A stretch of 64,000 nucleotides of DNA from Candidatus Zhuqueibacterota bacterium (GTDB lineage: Bacteria > Zhuqueibacterota > Zhuqueibacteria > Zhuqueibacterales > Zhuqueibacteraceae): NCBI GenBank assembly GCA_022616415.1, contig JAKEEU010000362.1, forward strand, positions 30,676 through 94,675, written 5' to 3'. The notes beneath the pieces were generated by a model. It saw only the letters and a list, made by a program, of their open reading frames with translations, was not told the origin of the DNA and searched no databases. Below, piece after piece: positions 51,361-60,217 of this stretch. The stretch's first letter is position 1; each line of letters begins with the position of its first letter. The translations under genes were made by a program, and so were the position numbers.

Positions 51361-53865
51361 CTATCTCTCCAAATTCACCACCACTTCCCGCCGTTCATAT
51401 TCTCCAGCCAAACCAGCAAATTTCAAACGAATGACATCCGCTTTATCCGATGGTAATAATTCACCACCGTTGACAGAAATAACTTCTCGTGGCGAGTGTA
51501 AAATTACATCATAGCTATATCCTCCCGCGCCTTCACAAACAAAAACGAAACGATCTTCTTCAAGCCGCTCAGAGAGAACTCGCAACTGCTGCGAGCGCTG
51601 GCCGATTTGCAGCGGCTCGCGGGGCAATTCGATCCAGGTGCCTTCAAAGACCGAAAGCTGTGCTTTGGCATTTTTTCCGGTTTTAATGAAAAGCGGCATT
51701 CTCTGTTCGACTTCGGCACCCGCTTCTAATTGCGGCGCAAACTCAATTGTGCAAGCCGGCCCTTCGGCGCGTTCGACCGTTAGCGTGATGCCGCCGAGAT
51801 TGCGTTGATAACGAAGATCGAAAGCGCTTTTACCTATGCGGATATTTCTGATCCGAACCTCGTTCCAATCTGGCGGAAAACTCGGAGCAAAACGCAAAAC
51901 CGGCGAACCGGCCAACTGGCCAACCGGCGAACGCATTTCAAGTCCGAGCAAACCACGAATCACGCCAATCGCATATCCGAACGACGAAAAGAGCTGATGC
52001 GGCACTGAAGTGTCGAGGGGGCGAAAATACTCGCCGCTCACCACTTCCGGCATGTAGCCGCGCGCATCGACGAATGTCCATTCCGCCATATTGCGCAACA
52101 TTTGCAAACCGGCGGTCGCGCGGCCGTAATTGAATAACGCCCACAAATTGTAGCCGGTGAGAAACGGCCACACCGCGCCGTTGTTGTACGCCAATGGCTC
52201 GTATGCGCTGCTCTTGTTCGAGAGCATCCGGCAACCCCAATCCGTGGAGATTTCCGAAGAAACCAATCGCTCCAACATGATTTGTGCATGCGAGCTATCG
52301 AGCTGCCAAAACGTCATCGGAAACGCGCCCCACGCCGTAACCTCCGGATTGGGATTTCCTTGCTGGGTGATGGAAAAGTTATAAATTTGCTTCTCGTTGC
52401 TCCAAAACTTCTTTTCGAGCGAAATCAAGCCGGTGCGATGCCAACGCTCGGCTTCAGTTGCGATATTCTTCTCACCCATCCAATTCGCCATCTCGCCCAT
52501 CGCTTTCCAGGCTTGCACGCCGACACTGGCGAGAAAAATATCCACGCCGCTCCCCTCGCGCAAAGAGCCAAGCTCCGAAGCGCCGAGGCCGGCTTTGGTG
52601 TTTTCCATCAAGCCGTCGCCGTCAGTATCAGTTGTGCGGCTCCAGGCATACGCCCTTTTTAATGACAGCCAACTTTCGCGTAGAAAATCTACATCACCGC
52701 TCGCCAGCAAATAATTCCAAAACGCCACGAGATAATACGGCGTCGTGTCGCCGTGAATGTAGCCATACGGAAAATCCTTGAACCAATCGATCAACGCCGC
52801 GGCTTGCGTCAGCTCGTGCATCATCTTGCCGTCGTCGCGTTGCCGCTTTTGCAGGAAACGAAAACTCTCCCGAATAGTGCTGAAATCACCGTAACCGGCA
52901 ATGGCAAACGAGTTGATGAAACAATCGCCGCCGAAGAACCAGCCGAAGCCCGGACGCTGGCTCGCGCCGCTGGGCCCGAAGCCCGCCACCATCCCCGCAC
53001 CAAGATCAGGGTTGTTGATGAATCCTTTTGTCAGCGCCACTTTTGCCCATTCAAAAGCGAGATTGAGTTTCTCGCCCGGCGTTTCAATCGAGAGAAATTC
53101 GTTGCGTAATCTTTGATAATATTGCCGCGTTTTTTCAAGTTGCTCGGAGTAAGTGGCGAGCATTTTTTCATACAGCGCCCGCGCCGAGTCACGCTTGGCA
53201 AAATCGGCTGTGATGATAATCGGAAATTTTTGCGAACGGCCATTCGCGCGCTTGAAGTCAATGGCAAATTGGCTCGGCGCTTGCGCCAGCTCGTGCGCCG
53301 GCGGCGATGAGAGCGCTCGCGCATTCGGCGCGCCGATAAACGCATTGCGCAGACGGCGACTTTCGGAAATCACATAAGCTTTACTCTTTTCATCCCAAAA
53401 CGCATATTGCCCGCCCAGCCCGGCCGGCCACATCGGCTCCATATCCGGCAAGAAGCTGGCGATGAGCGTCATGTCTTGATAACTATCCACTTCGAGCAGC
53501 GCCACCAATGCCGGCAGATCGACCGGCGCAAAAAGTGTCTCGCGCACGGTGAAGAGCGGATGGGAAAACGTGATCGTCGTCGCTTCCGGCCGCACCTCGA
53601 TGTCGCGCGCCAGTTCCGACAGCGGTATCGGCGCCGGTGTTTCGCTATTTTGATACCAAAGCTGAAAGCCGTGGCAAATTTGATAGGGAAAAATCCACGC
53701 CTCAAAAATGCCGTTTTCAGTACCGGTGATCATGGACTTTTGTCCGACCACCGAAATGGGCGCGGACGGCCGGACGCTACCTTTTATCACTATAGAATTT
53801 TGGGCAAAGGCGATGAAATTAATCGCGCAAATAGCGAGCAAGATCGAGAAGAGTTGAGTTCTCAC
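51361..53865 (-). CDS. secreted (alpha/alpha)6-barrel glycoside hydrolase, debranching-enzyme-like
   Basis: An 834-residue protein with signal peptide (VRTQLFSILLAICAINFIAFA) from the GTG at 53865, which has GAGGAAAGT upstream. An N-terminal beta-rich domain (30-260) is followed by a six-hairpin barrel (about 270-680) with FGWFFGGDCFINSFAIAGYG, GTxPYY-like GDTTPYYLVAFWNY, TDTDGDGLMEN and NNGAVWPFLTGYNLWALF, the pattern of amylo-alpha-1,6-glucosidase/GH-type debranching domains. It should cut glycans in the periplasm or outside. Oddly, its start overlaps the stop of a defence-like gene by four bases. Confidence 0.75.
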   Translation of the reverse strand: MRTQLFSILLAICAINFIAFAQNSIVIKGSVRPSAPISVVGQKSMITGTENGIFEAWIFPYQICHGFQLWYQNSETPAPIPLSELARDIEVRPEATTITFSHPLFTVRETLFAPVDLPALVALLEVDSYQDMTLIASFLPDMEPMWPAGLGGQYAFWDEKSKAYVISESRRLRNAFIGAPNARALSSPPAHELAQAPSQFAIDFKRANGRSQKFPIIITADFAKRDSARALYEKMLATYSEQLEKTRQYYQRLRNEFLSIETPGEKLNLAFEWAKVALTKGFINNPDLGAGMVAGFGPSGASQRPGFGWFFGGDCFINSFAIAGYGDFSTIRESFRFLQKRQRDDGKMMHELTQAAALIDWFKDFPYGYIHGDTTPYYLVAFWNYLLASGDVDFLRESWLSLKRAYAWSRTTDTDGDGLMENTKAGLGASELGSLREGSGVDIFLASVGVQAWKAMGEMANWMGEKNIATEAERWHRTGLISLEKKFWSNEKQIYNFSITQQGNPNPEVTAWGAFPMTFWQLDSSHAQIMLERLVSSEISTDWGCRMLSNKSSAYEPLAYNNGAVWPFLTGYNLWALFNYGRATAGLQMLRNMAEWTFVDARGYMPEVVSGEYFRPLDTSVPHQLFSSFGYAIGVIRGLLGLEMRSPVGQLAGSPVLRFAPSFPPDWNEVRIRNIRIGKSAFDLRYQRNLGGITLTVERAEGPACTIEFAPQLEAGAEVEQRMPLFIKTGKNAKAQLSVFEGTWIELPREPLQIGQRSQQLRVLSERLEEDRFVFVCEGAGGYSYDVILHSPREVISVNGGELLPSDKADVIRLKFAGLAGEYERREVVVNLER

Positions 53866-54377
53866 ACTTTCCTCAACATTGTAGCGTGCAGTTGACAAAT
53901 TTCGATGATGGCGTTGCGCAGAGCAGCCGTGTTATTATACGGATATACAAGAGTTCCAGCAATATTGCTCAGGTGGCGTTTTACCAGCCGCAGTTGAGCA
54001 GTAAGAACGTGGCACGATTTATTTAGACCAAGCGCTACCCCGTATTCCAAAATCACATTAGCATTTAAATGCGAGCGCAAGCTGTTGTGAGTTAAGTCAA
54101 AAATGGCAAATGTTGACAACGAGATTTTGCCAATAATCTCGATCCAGTAGCCTTGATTCGGTTGGAACAGATCTTGTTGGCTCAGAACCTGGAAAAGGGC
54201 GGGGCATTCAGATTGTTTGGTGTCGCCAAAGACGGGAGTAAAATTACGGCCATACGGCAGCAAATACTTGCTGTTTACCTCTTCAAATGCAGCTTTGACG
54301 ATAGCGCGGTATTTGGATTTTGCTTTGACATTTTCGCCAAAGTAATCATGCCAGATGAAGATAAATTCTTCCGCCAT
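53862..54377 (-). CDS. deoxyribosyltransferase/TIR-like protein
   Basis: A 171-residue protein. STFAIFDLTHNSLRSHLNAN, then VILEYGVALGLNK (88-120) matches the DLTxxNxNVxxExGxAxG motif of the nucleoside 2-deoxyribosyltransferase/TIR-like superfamily, with Glu111 in the catalytic position. The N-terminal FIWHDYFGENVKAKSKYRAIVKAAF could form the first strand-helix. It starts three bases after the DUF4062 gene and overlaps the glycoside hydrolase start. NAD or nucleotide cleavage is an inference from the fold. Confidence 0.6.
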   Translation of the reverse strand: MAEEFIFIWHDYFGENVKAKSKYRAIVKAAFEEVNSKYLLPYGRNFTPVFGDTKQSECPALFQVLSQQDLFQPNQGYWIEIIGKISLSTFAIFDLTHNSLRSHLNANVILEYGVALGLNKSCHVLTAQLRLVKRHLSNIAGTLVYPYNNTAALRNAIIEICQLHATMLRKV

Positions 54378-54380
54378 CGT

Positions 54381-55172
54381 TTACCCCACCAGCGCAGTTG
54401 CTTTTTGAGGCAGGCGATAATAAGGATAATCCGCTCCTGCGTCGATTCGCTCGACCACACCGGCGGCAGCAAGAGCATCACCGACTTCCACGACCTTATT
54501 CACATTCCACCTCAGCTCCCTTGCCAGGGATTTAGCATTGGGAGGAATATTGTGGGGATTGAAAATGCTGTCCCGAGACGCTGTCAACTGTTTTAAAATT
54601 TGAACGATTTTCTTCTGCTTCGTGCCTACAAGAAAGGCGGTCAAATGTTGGCGCACGAGACGTTCAAACGATTCGCTTGTATCGAAAGTCTGGTAGAGAT
54701 TGGCGTCGGACACAAAGCTCGCGAAGAAATCCTTGACCCGCTTATACCGATCAGGATCGAGATCGTCCGGCGGGATACTGCGTTTGCACCAATAGAGCAT
54801 CAAGTGTGGGCGCTGGTGTTGCTTCCACAAACGATAAGCCAGGCGAAATTCTTCCTCCGTGCCGGAGCGATAATGCTTGCCATTTTGCGAGCCGGCATCA
54901 TGAGGTAACATTTCAAATCGATGCCAAACGATGCCGATAAATATGTCCCACGCCGTTGGCCTCAGTTGCTCAAGAAGCGCTTGCTCCGGCTGATGGAGAT
55001 CAGGCCGCACATTGTGAAAATCCATCAAGTCCAGCTTGATGCCCAAATATTCTGCAAGCACTTTCAAATCTTGAACGACTATCGCGAGGCGCTTGCGCTC
55101 TGTCGCCATGTCACTTGGCGAGGCGACAAAAATCCGCAAATTTTTGTAATGCTTATTCGTGGTCATTGCCAT
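54381..55172 (-). CDS. DUF4062 domain protein with C-terminal winged helix
   Basis: A 263-residue protein. Residues 10-110 match DUF4062: LRIFVASPSDMATERKRLAIVV at the start, FIGIVWHRFEMLPHD and SGTEEEFRLAYRLWKQ; DUF4062 is a TIR/SIR-like sensing or effector domain found in many multidomain immune-type ATPases. The last ~60 residues (NAKSLARELRWNVNKVVEVGDALAAAGVVERI) look like a winged helix. ATG 55172 or 55166 could start; the GTG at 55187 is less likely. It leads a two- or three-gene unit with the deoxyribosyltransferase-like gene. Confidence 0.72.
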   Translation of the reverse strand: MAMTTNKHYKNLRIFVASPSDMATERKRLAIVVQDLKVLAEYLGIKLDLMDFHNVRPDLHQPEQALLEQLRPTAWDIFIGIVWHRFEMLPHDAGSQNGKHYRSGTEEEFRLAYRLWKQHQRPHLMLYWCKRSIPPDDLDPDRYKRVKDFFASFVSDANLYQTFDTSESFERLVRQHLTAFLVGTKQKKIVQILKQLTASRDSIFNPHNIPPNAKSLARELRWNVNKVVEVGDALAAAGVVERIDAGADYPYYRLPQKATALVG

Positions 55173-55273
55173 ACCCAAAATCAGCACAAAATAAAGCCCC
55201 TGACTTCAACTTGGAAATTTATAACCCAAGATACTCATCCTTTTCCAAAAAGTCAAGTTTATCCTTTCTGCTT

Positions 55274-56053
55274 TTATGCTTCGGCGTTCTCCGAGCGATA
55301 ATACAAATACAGAAAGCCGGTGGCGAGCGCACCGAGAATATGCCAAAGCGCATGGCCTTGCAGCCAACTGTTCGGGTTGCAAAGAATTTTGGTAATATCC
55401 AACGTCCAAATGATGAAAGCAACAATCAAAGTCCACCACGCAGCTTGCAGGAGGAACCTGTTGATTTGAGGCTTCTTTTGCGTGCGCACGCGATATTCCG
55501 GCCATAAAGCCGCAACGACGATCGCGCCAAAAATATAGCGCCGCAGGACAGGAAATTCCAGGAGAACATACGCGAGGACGAGATTGAGCGCGAGATAGGC
55601 TAAAACAAAAGCCTTCGCGTTAAGCGCCTTCAGCCGGGACACATTATACAACAAAATGAAGCAGGCCAGCAGATACATGCCCATCACATCGACGAACTGG
55701 CCGGCGAAAGTCAACGAGGCGTGATAAAACGCGCTGCCCAAGCCGATAAGCATGAGTGCAATTCCATACAGCAAGGGATACGTCCGTTGGCGCGTCATTA
55801 CATTCGAACGCAGGCGATTCACATCCTCGCGAGATTGCCGAATCACCAGCAGGCCAACGAGCACGAATCCAAATGACGACCAAGTATTGGCAGGTTGCGC
55901 GATGGCACCGCTGTTGATGGCTTCACAAAAACAATTCGCCGGCATACAAGAAGCGGGCCTCCAACTCGACCAGGAATAATCGATGCGGCTCAAAGCCGCT
56001 GCAGCGCCGATGATGACGAGGGAGACGACAAGAGGAGCGATGAAAAGTTTCAT
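55274..56053 (-). CDS. ceramidase-like (CREST superfamily) membrane hydrolase
   Basis: A 259-residue protein with about seven membrane helices. Ceramidase motifs: CFCEAINSGAIAQPANTWSSFGFVL (in part), LGSAFYHASLTFAGQFVDVMGMYLL (in part, His and Asp metal/catalytic residues) and LQGHALWHILGALATGFLY (His pair). The superfamily uses zinc to cut amide bonds in lipids; a ceramide or other amide lipid substrate would fit a sphingolipid-making FCB bacterium. ATG 56053 is preferred over a 31-residue longer frame. No clear ribosome site. Confidence 0.82.
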   Translation of the reverse strand: MKLFIAPLVVSLVIIGAAAALSRIDYSWSSWRPASCMPANCFCEAINSGAIAQPANTWSSFGFVLVGLLVIRQSREDVNRLRSNVMTRQRTYPLLYGIALMLIGLGSAFYHASLTFAGQFVDVMGMYLLACFILLYNVSRLKALNAKAFVLAYLALNLVLAYVLLEFPVLRRYIFGAIVVAALWPEYRVRTQKKPQINRFLLQAAWWTLIVAFIIWTLDITKILCNPNSWLQGHALWHILGALATGFLYLYYRSENAEA

Positions 56054-56127
56054 TTTAGGAAGATTTGGCGTTACGCGCTTCCAATCTGCGCCTGCTACCC
56101 GTTTTTGTATTGCCAGGCTAAGACCAC

Positions 56128-56180
56128 CACCCATGGATTTCAGCAACTAATGGAAAATCGGGGTTTGACTTTTTGTGTGC
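56128..56180 (+). repeat. sequence related to the prenyltransferase leader
   Basis: GGAAAATCGGGGTTTGA (56152-56168) is identical to 37108-37124, and flanks are similar (CCACCCA..GATT upstream, TTTTNTGTGC downstream). Here only one arm is present. Confidence 0.6.
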
Positions 56181-56207
56181 AAAATCAAGGTGCTAAAAAT
56201 GTTGGGC

Positions 56208-56236
56208 TTGTGATTTTGACAAAATTAATATATATT
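56208..56236 (+). promoter_or_regulatory. promoter of sohB
   Basis: TTGTGA (56208-56213), 17-base spacer, TATATT (56231-56236), about 95 bases before the start at 56334; AAGGAGAAAAC lies at the right distance from the ATG. Confidence 0.55.
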
Positions 56237-56333
56237 ACCCTTCATCATATTGCCAGCACATTTTACGAAATTCCCATAAAAACGCCCAACACCAGATAAA
56301 AAAACTTGGATATCAATAAGGAGAAAACTTCCC

Positions 56334-57377
56334 ATGATCCTGGAACTGATAAAAGATTACGCGCTTTTTCTTGCCAAGACTGCGACCATAGCCCTGGCAA
56401 TCTTTCTGGTCTTGCGAGGCGTGGCGACAATTTGGCGCCACCAGCGCAGAATCAGCCCAAGAAAAATAAGAGTAAAAAAACTCAACCGGCATTACGAGCA
56501 TTTAAGGGACGCCATTAAAGACGAAATGCTTTCCGAGCACGAGCGGAAAAAGGCGGCCAAAGAGCGGCGCAAGCAGCGGAAGGCCGAAAAGAAAAAAGCC
56601 AAAAGCGGGCCGCAGCCTGAGAAGAAAAAGATTTTTGTGTTGAGCTTCAAAGGCGATATTCTCGCTTCGGCCGTCGGCTCGCTGCGAGAGGAAGTGACGG
56701 CGGTGCTGACCGTCGCCAAGCCGAGCGACGAAGTGGTAGTGCGCCTGGAAAGCGCCGGCGGCACGGTGAATTCCTACGGCTTGGCCGCTTCGCAACTTTT
56801 GCGCCTCAAGCGCAAAAACATTCCCTTGACCGTTCTCGTGGATAAAGTCGCGGCCAGCGGCGGCTACTTGATGGCTTGTGTGGCCGATCGTATTCTGGCA
56901 GCGCCCTTCGCGGTCGTCGGCTCGATCGGCGTGGTCTCGGAAGTCCCCAACTTCAATCGCTTGCTCAAGAGGCATGACATTGATTATGAGCTGATCACCG
57001 CCGGCGAATACAAGCGCACGCTGACGATGTTCGGAGAAAACACGGAAAAGGGGCGCAAGAAATTCATCGAGCAACTCGAAGACGTGCATGCGATCTTCAA
57101 AGCGTTTCTCAAAGAAAATCGCGCCCAAGTGGAAATTGCAACTGTTGCCACTGGCGAGTATTGGCACGGCAGACGCGCGCTCGATTTGAAACTGGTCGAC
57201 GAGCTGATTTCGAGCGATGATTATCTCTTTGCCGCCAGCGAGAACAGCGACATTTATGAAGTCGAATACAAAATCCCGGAGACCTTCCGCGAAAAGCTCA
57301 TCTCCGGCCTGACCAAATCGCTGAGCCAGGCGCTGCATTCTTTGTGGAGCCGGATCGAGAAACAAAGCTTCGTTTAG
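56334..57377 (+). CDS. sohB: SohB-type S49 membrane peptidase
   Basis: A 347-residue membrane-anchored serine peptidase of the signal-peptide-peptidase A class. One N-terminal helix (TATIALAIFLVLRGVATIW), a Lys/Arg-rich linker (about 45-100), then the protease: VVVRLESAGGTVNSYGLAA, DKVAASGGYLMACVADRI (nucleophile Ser) and GSIGVVSEVPNF with the catalytic Lys in ITAGEYKRTLTMFGEN. It degrades leftover signal peptides or membrane proteins. It converges with kynU and overlaps it by four bases. Confidence 0.92.
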   Translation: MILELIKDYALFLAKTATIALAIFLVLRGVATIWRHQRRISPRKIRVKKLNRHYEHLRDAIKDEMLSEHERKKAAKERRKQRKAEKKKAKSGPQPEKKKIFVLSFKGDILASAVGSLREEVTAVLTVAKPSDEVVVRLESAGGTVNSYGLAASQLLRLKRKNIPLTVLVDKVAASGGYLMACVADRILAAPFAVVGSIGVVSEVPNFNRLLKRHDIDYELITAGEYKRTLTMFGENTEKGRKKFIEQLEDVHAIFKAFLKENRAQVEIATVATGEYWHGRRALDLKLVDELISSDDYLFAASENSDIYEVEYKIPETFREKLISGLTKSLSQALHSLWSRIEKQSFV

Positions 57378-58660
57378 ACAAGTGTGCAAAGCCGGTTTTC
57401 TTCTATAAAAATCTCCACAAACCGATAAACATCCATGAAAGAATTGTACAACGGCGCCGGCGCAGCGCGAATAATATCCGGCTCGCGCCAATCGCAAATG
57501 ACGCCTCGGGCCGCCAAACGCTCGCACAACGCGCGCCCGTTCCTTCTGACTCGAATCGAAAGCTGCGCGCCGCGTTGTAGCGGATCGCGCGGCGTGACCG
57601 CGGAGAAATTTTCATGGCGATGTTGTTCGAGCAGAAATTCCAAATACCCCGTCAGCAAAACGCTTTTGGCGCGGATTTTTTCCATTCCGGCTTCGTCAAA
57701 AATATCCATCGACGCACGCAACGCCGCCAGCGGCAGAATCGGCGGATTACTGAGCTGCCAGCCTTCGGCGCCGGGGATGAAATGAAAATCGGGACCCATT
57801 AAGAAGCGCGTGTTCTTGTCATGTCCCCACCACCCCGCGAAGCGGGGCAAATCCGGATTGTTGGCATGGCGCTCGTGAACGAAACAGCCGGCGACGCTTC
57901 CCGGGCCGGCATTGAGATATTTGTAGCTGCACCACACGGCAAAGTCTACGTCCCATTCGTGCAGCTTCAAGATGACATTTCCCGCGGCGTGCGCCAGGTC
58001 GAAGCCGGCGATGCAACCTTTGGCATGGCCGGCCTTGGTGATTCTGTCCAATTCAAAAAGCTGGCCGGTGGCGTAGTTGACGCCGCCGAGCATGATCAAT
58101 GCAATCGTCTCACCTTCTTTCTCGAAAAGCGTTTCGATATCTTGTGTGCGAATCGTATCCTCACCTGGTTGCGGCGAAAGCTCGATCAGCGAGGTGGACG
58201 GATTGAACCCGTGAAAGTGGATTTGCGATTTGACGGCGTATTGATCCGAAGGAAAAGCACTGGCCTCGATTACGATTTTATGCCGCGTCAGCGTTGGCCG
58301 ATAAAACGAGACCATCATGAGGTGCAGATTAGCCGTGAGCGAATTCATCACCACGACTTCGATGGGCTTGGCGCCGACGAGCCGCGCGGTTTGCCCGGTG
58401 AGAAACTCATGATACGGCAGCCACGGATGCCTGGCGTGACGATGGCCTTCCACGCCGAGCGTTTCCCAGTCTTGCAATTCCTGCTCGACATACGCGCGCA
58501 CGGATTTCGGCTGCAAACCGAGTGAATTGCCGCAGAAATAAATGCAGTCGTCGCCGGTTTTGGTTTTGGGAATATGAAAGCGCTCGCGGTATTTTGCCAA
58601 AGCGTCTTTGGCATCCATGGCGACGGCGAAGGATTTGCTGATTTGGAAGTCAAGATTCAT
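57374..58660 (-). CDS. kynU: kynureninase
   Basis: A 428-residue PLP enzyme cleaving kynurenine to anthranilate and alanine. FCGNSLGLQPKSV and GHRHARHPWLPYHE are typical N-terminal motifs; VVVMNSLTANLHLMM, ASAFPSDQYAV, IAGFDLAHAAGNV (PLP Asp) and WCSYKYLNAGPGSVAGCFVH (Lys that binds PLP) follow. ATG 58660 is preferred over a 16-residue longer frame. No other kynurenine-pathway gene is in the window, so whether it serves NAD synthesis or tryptophan use is unknown. Confidence 0.93.
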   Translation of the reverse strand: MNLDFQISKSFAVAMDAKDALAKYRERFHIPKTKTGDDCIYFCGNSLGLQPKSVRAYVEQELQDWETLGVEGHRHARHPWLPYHEFLTGQTARLVGAKPIEVVVMNSLTANLHLMMVSFYRPTLTRHKIVIEASAFPSDQYAVKSQIHFHGFNPSTSLIELSPQPGEDTIRTQDIETLFEKEGETIALIMLGGVNYATGQLFELDRITKAGHAKGCIAGFDLAHAAGNVILKLHEWDVDFAVWCSYKYLNAGPGSVAGCFVHERHANNPDLPRFAGWWGHDKNTRFLMGPDFHFIPGAEGWQLSNPPILPLAALRASMDIFDEAGMEKIRAKSVLLTGYLEFLLEQHRHENFSAVTPRDPLQRGAQLSIRVRRNGRALCERLAARGVICDWREPDIIRAAPAPLYNSFMDVYRFVEIFIEENRLCTLV

Positions 58661-58717
58661 ACGTTTCAACAAAACGCGGACGAGCCTACGGACGCAGGCC
58701 GCAACCAAAAAAAATCT

Positions 58718-58777
58718 CCAACGGATAGATTAAGACCAACTGATGCTTTTATCCGCTGGTCTTAATCTATCCGTTGG
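58718..58777 (+). repeat. 60-bp palindromic element, copy 3
   Basis: Perfect 21-base arms CCAACGGATAGATTAAGACC.. (58718-58738) and complement (58757-58777) with an 18-base loop. Matches the minus strand of 10352-10411 at 56 of 60 positions. Lies in the gap between kynU and the PhoD-like gene. Confidence 0.85.
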
Positions 58778-58826
58778 GGGTAAAAACTTTTAGAATTTTT
58801 TTCTGAGTTTGGTTGTATATGTCAAC

Positions 58827-60194
58827 TTATTTCTTCCCTTCCGGTGCACGCAGTTCTTTCGCCGCAATTTGATGCTGCCACCGTTTCTTCCCATCTTTGT
58901 CATAGCACTCCAACGTCACGCGGCGGTCGGTGCGCGGGCCGTCGAAGCGCAAAACGCCGAAGCTGTGGGAATCATCGACGAGTGTGCCCGGCACGCGAGC
59001 CGGGTTGTTCAAACCTTCCTTTTCAACGCGAGACAAGCCGGCGGTGAGTGACGAGCTGGTAAAATCGTACAGCGGATAGAAATCCTGCGGCACGATTTTC
59101 ATTAATTCGCTATGATGAACATCGCCGGAAAGAAACAGCACGCCGGAAACTTTTTGCGTTTGGATCCACTGCAAAAGCTTTTGCTGCTCCTGCTGGTACT
59201 TCGAAAAAGCTTCGTAGGGATTCATCGGATTGAGCATTTGATTGCCGCCGGCGACGATTTTAAACGGCGCCCGGCTGGAGACGAGGGATTCCATGAGCCA
59301 TTGCATCTGCGCCTCGCCAAACATGAGTTTGTCCGGCGCATCCGGCATGCGGTTTGGCGAGCGATGATAACGATCATCCAGCATAAAGAATTCGATGTCG
59401 CCCCATTCGAAGCGCATGAACACGCCGGGGACGCCTTCGATGCCATGGCGGGGATTGGCCCAGTAATCTTTGAAAATTTGCAACGCGGTTTGCCGCATGC
59501 GATACGAACGGTCGGAATCGTTGGGGCCGTAGTCGTGATCGTCCCAAATGGCGTAATGATGCGTCGCGCCGAGCAACGCCTGCAATTCCGGCAGCGCGCG
59601 GGTATGTGCATAGCGGTGCCGCATGCCGGCTTCCGAGAACCAATCCGGCTCACGATAATACGTGTTATCACCGAGCCAGAGCATTAAATCAGGTTGTTGC
59701 GCCGCAAGGGCCGTAAAAATCTCATAATCACTGCCATAAGGTTTTCCGGGACGGTCGAAAATTTCTTCGTTGACATAAGCGCACGAGCCGAACGCCACGG
59801 TAAACGCTGGCGGATCGGTGCGCCATTGCCAATGCGGTTGGGTTTGAAAGGCCAGCCGATATGGCCGCGCCGTCAATGCCCCATCAAGATAAAGCTCATA
59901 GTTGAAACGCTTGCCAGGAGGAAGGCCGGTTAAAAGAAAGCGTGCGATGTGATCTTGTGCGGCAGTGGTGTGAACCAGCGCACTCAAACTCGCATTTGCC
60001 GGTTGCTCAACGGGCCAATAGCGCAATTGCACCGTCGCCGGCCTGGTCGTTTGCACCCATAGCATGACTTCTCTTTGCTCGCTGTAACCCACCATCGGGC
60101 CGGAGCGCAAGACACTTTCCTGCGCCAGCGCAGGCCTGGCGTTGGCAATAAACAAGAAAATAAAAAGAAAACTCCATCGGTCAACACGTCTCAT
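58827..60194 (-). CDS. PhoD-like alkaline phosphatase
   Basis: A 455-residue exported phosphatase (signal peptide SFLFIFLFIANARPALA, 1-25). A fibronectin-like N-terminal domain (35-140) precedes the metallophosphatase: FTVAFGSCAYVNEEIFDRPG, DLMLWLGDNTYYREPDW, HYAIWDDHDYGPNDSD and FLSGDVHHSELMK provide iron/calcium ligands. PhoD enzymes release phosphate from esters and teichoic-type polymers. ATG 60194 has GGAGA upstream. It lies 23 bases downstream of the DUF72 gene. Confidence 0.88.
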   Translation of the reverse strand: MRRVDRWSFLFIFLFIANARPALAQESVLRSGPMVGYSEQREVMLWVQTTRPATVQLRYWPVEQPANASLSALVHTTAAQDHIARFLLTGLPPGKRFNYELYLDGALTARPYRLAFQTQPHWQWRTDPPAFTVAFGSCAYVNEEIFDRPGKPYGSDYEIFTALAAQQPDLMLWLGDNTYYREPDWFSEAGMRHRYAHTRALPELQALLGATHHYAIWDDHDYGPNDSDRSYRMRQTALQIFKDYWANPRHGIEGVPGVFMRFEWGDIEFFMLDDRYHRSPNRMPDAPDKLMFGEAQMQWLMESLVSSRAPFKIVAGGNQMLNPMNPYEAFSKYQQEQQKLLQWIQTQKVSGVLFLSGDVHHSELMKIVPQDFYPLYDFTSSSLTAGLSRVEKEGLNNPARVPGTLVDDSHSFGVLRFDGPRTDRRVTLECYDKDGKKRWQHQIAAKELRAPEGKK

Positions 60195-60217
60195 TTCTGT
60201 CTCCGTTTTAAATGAGT

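Noticed and set aside
58574..58765. Small plus-strand frame overlapping the kynU start
   Set aside because: Antisense to kynU and running into a palindromic element; no ribosome site.
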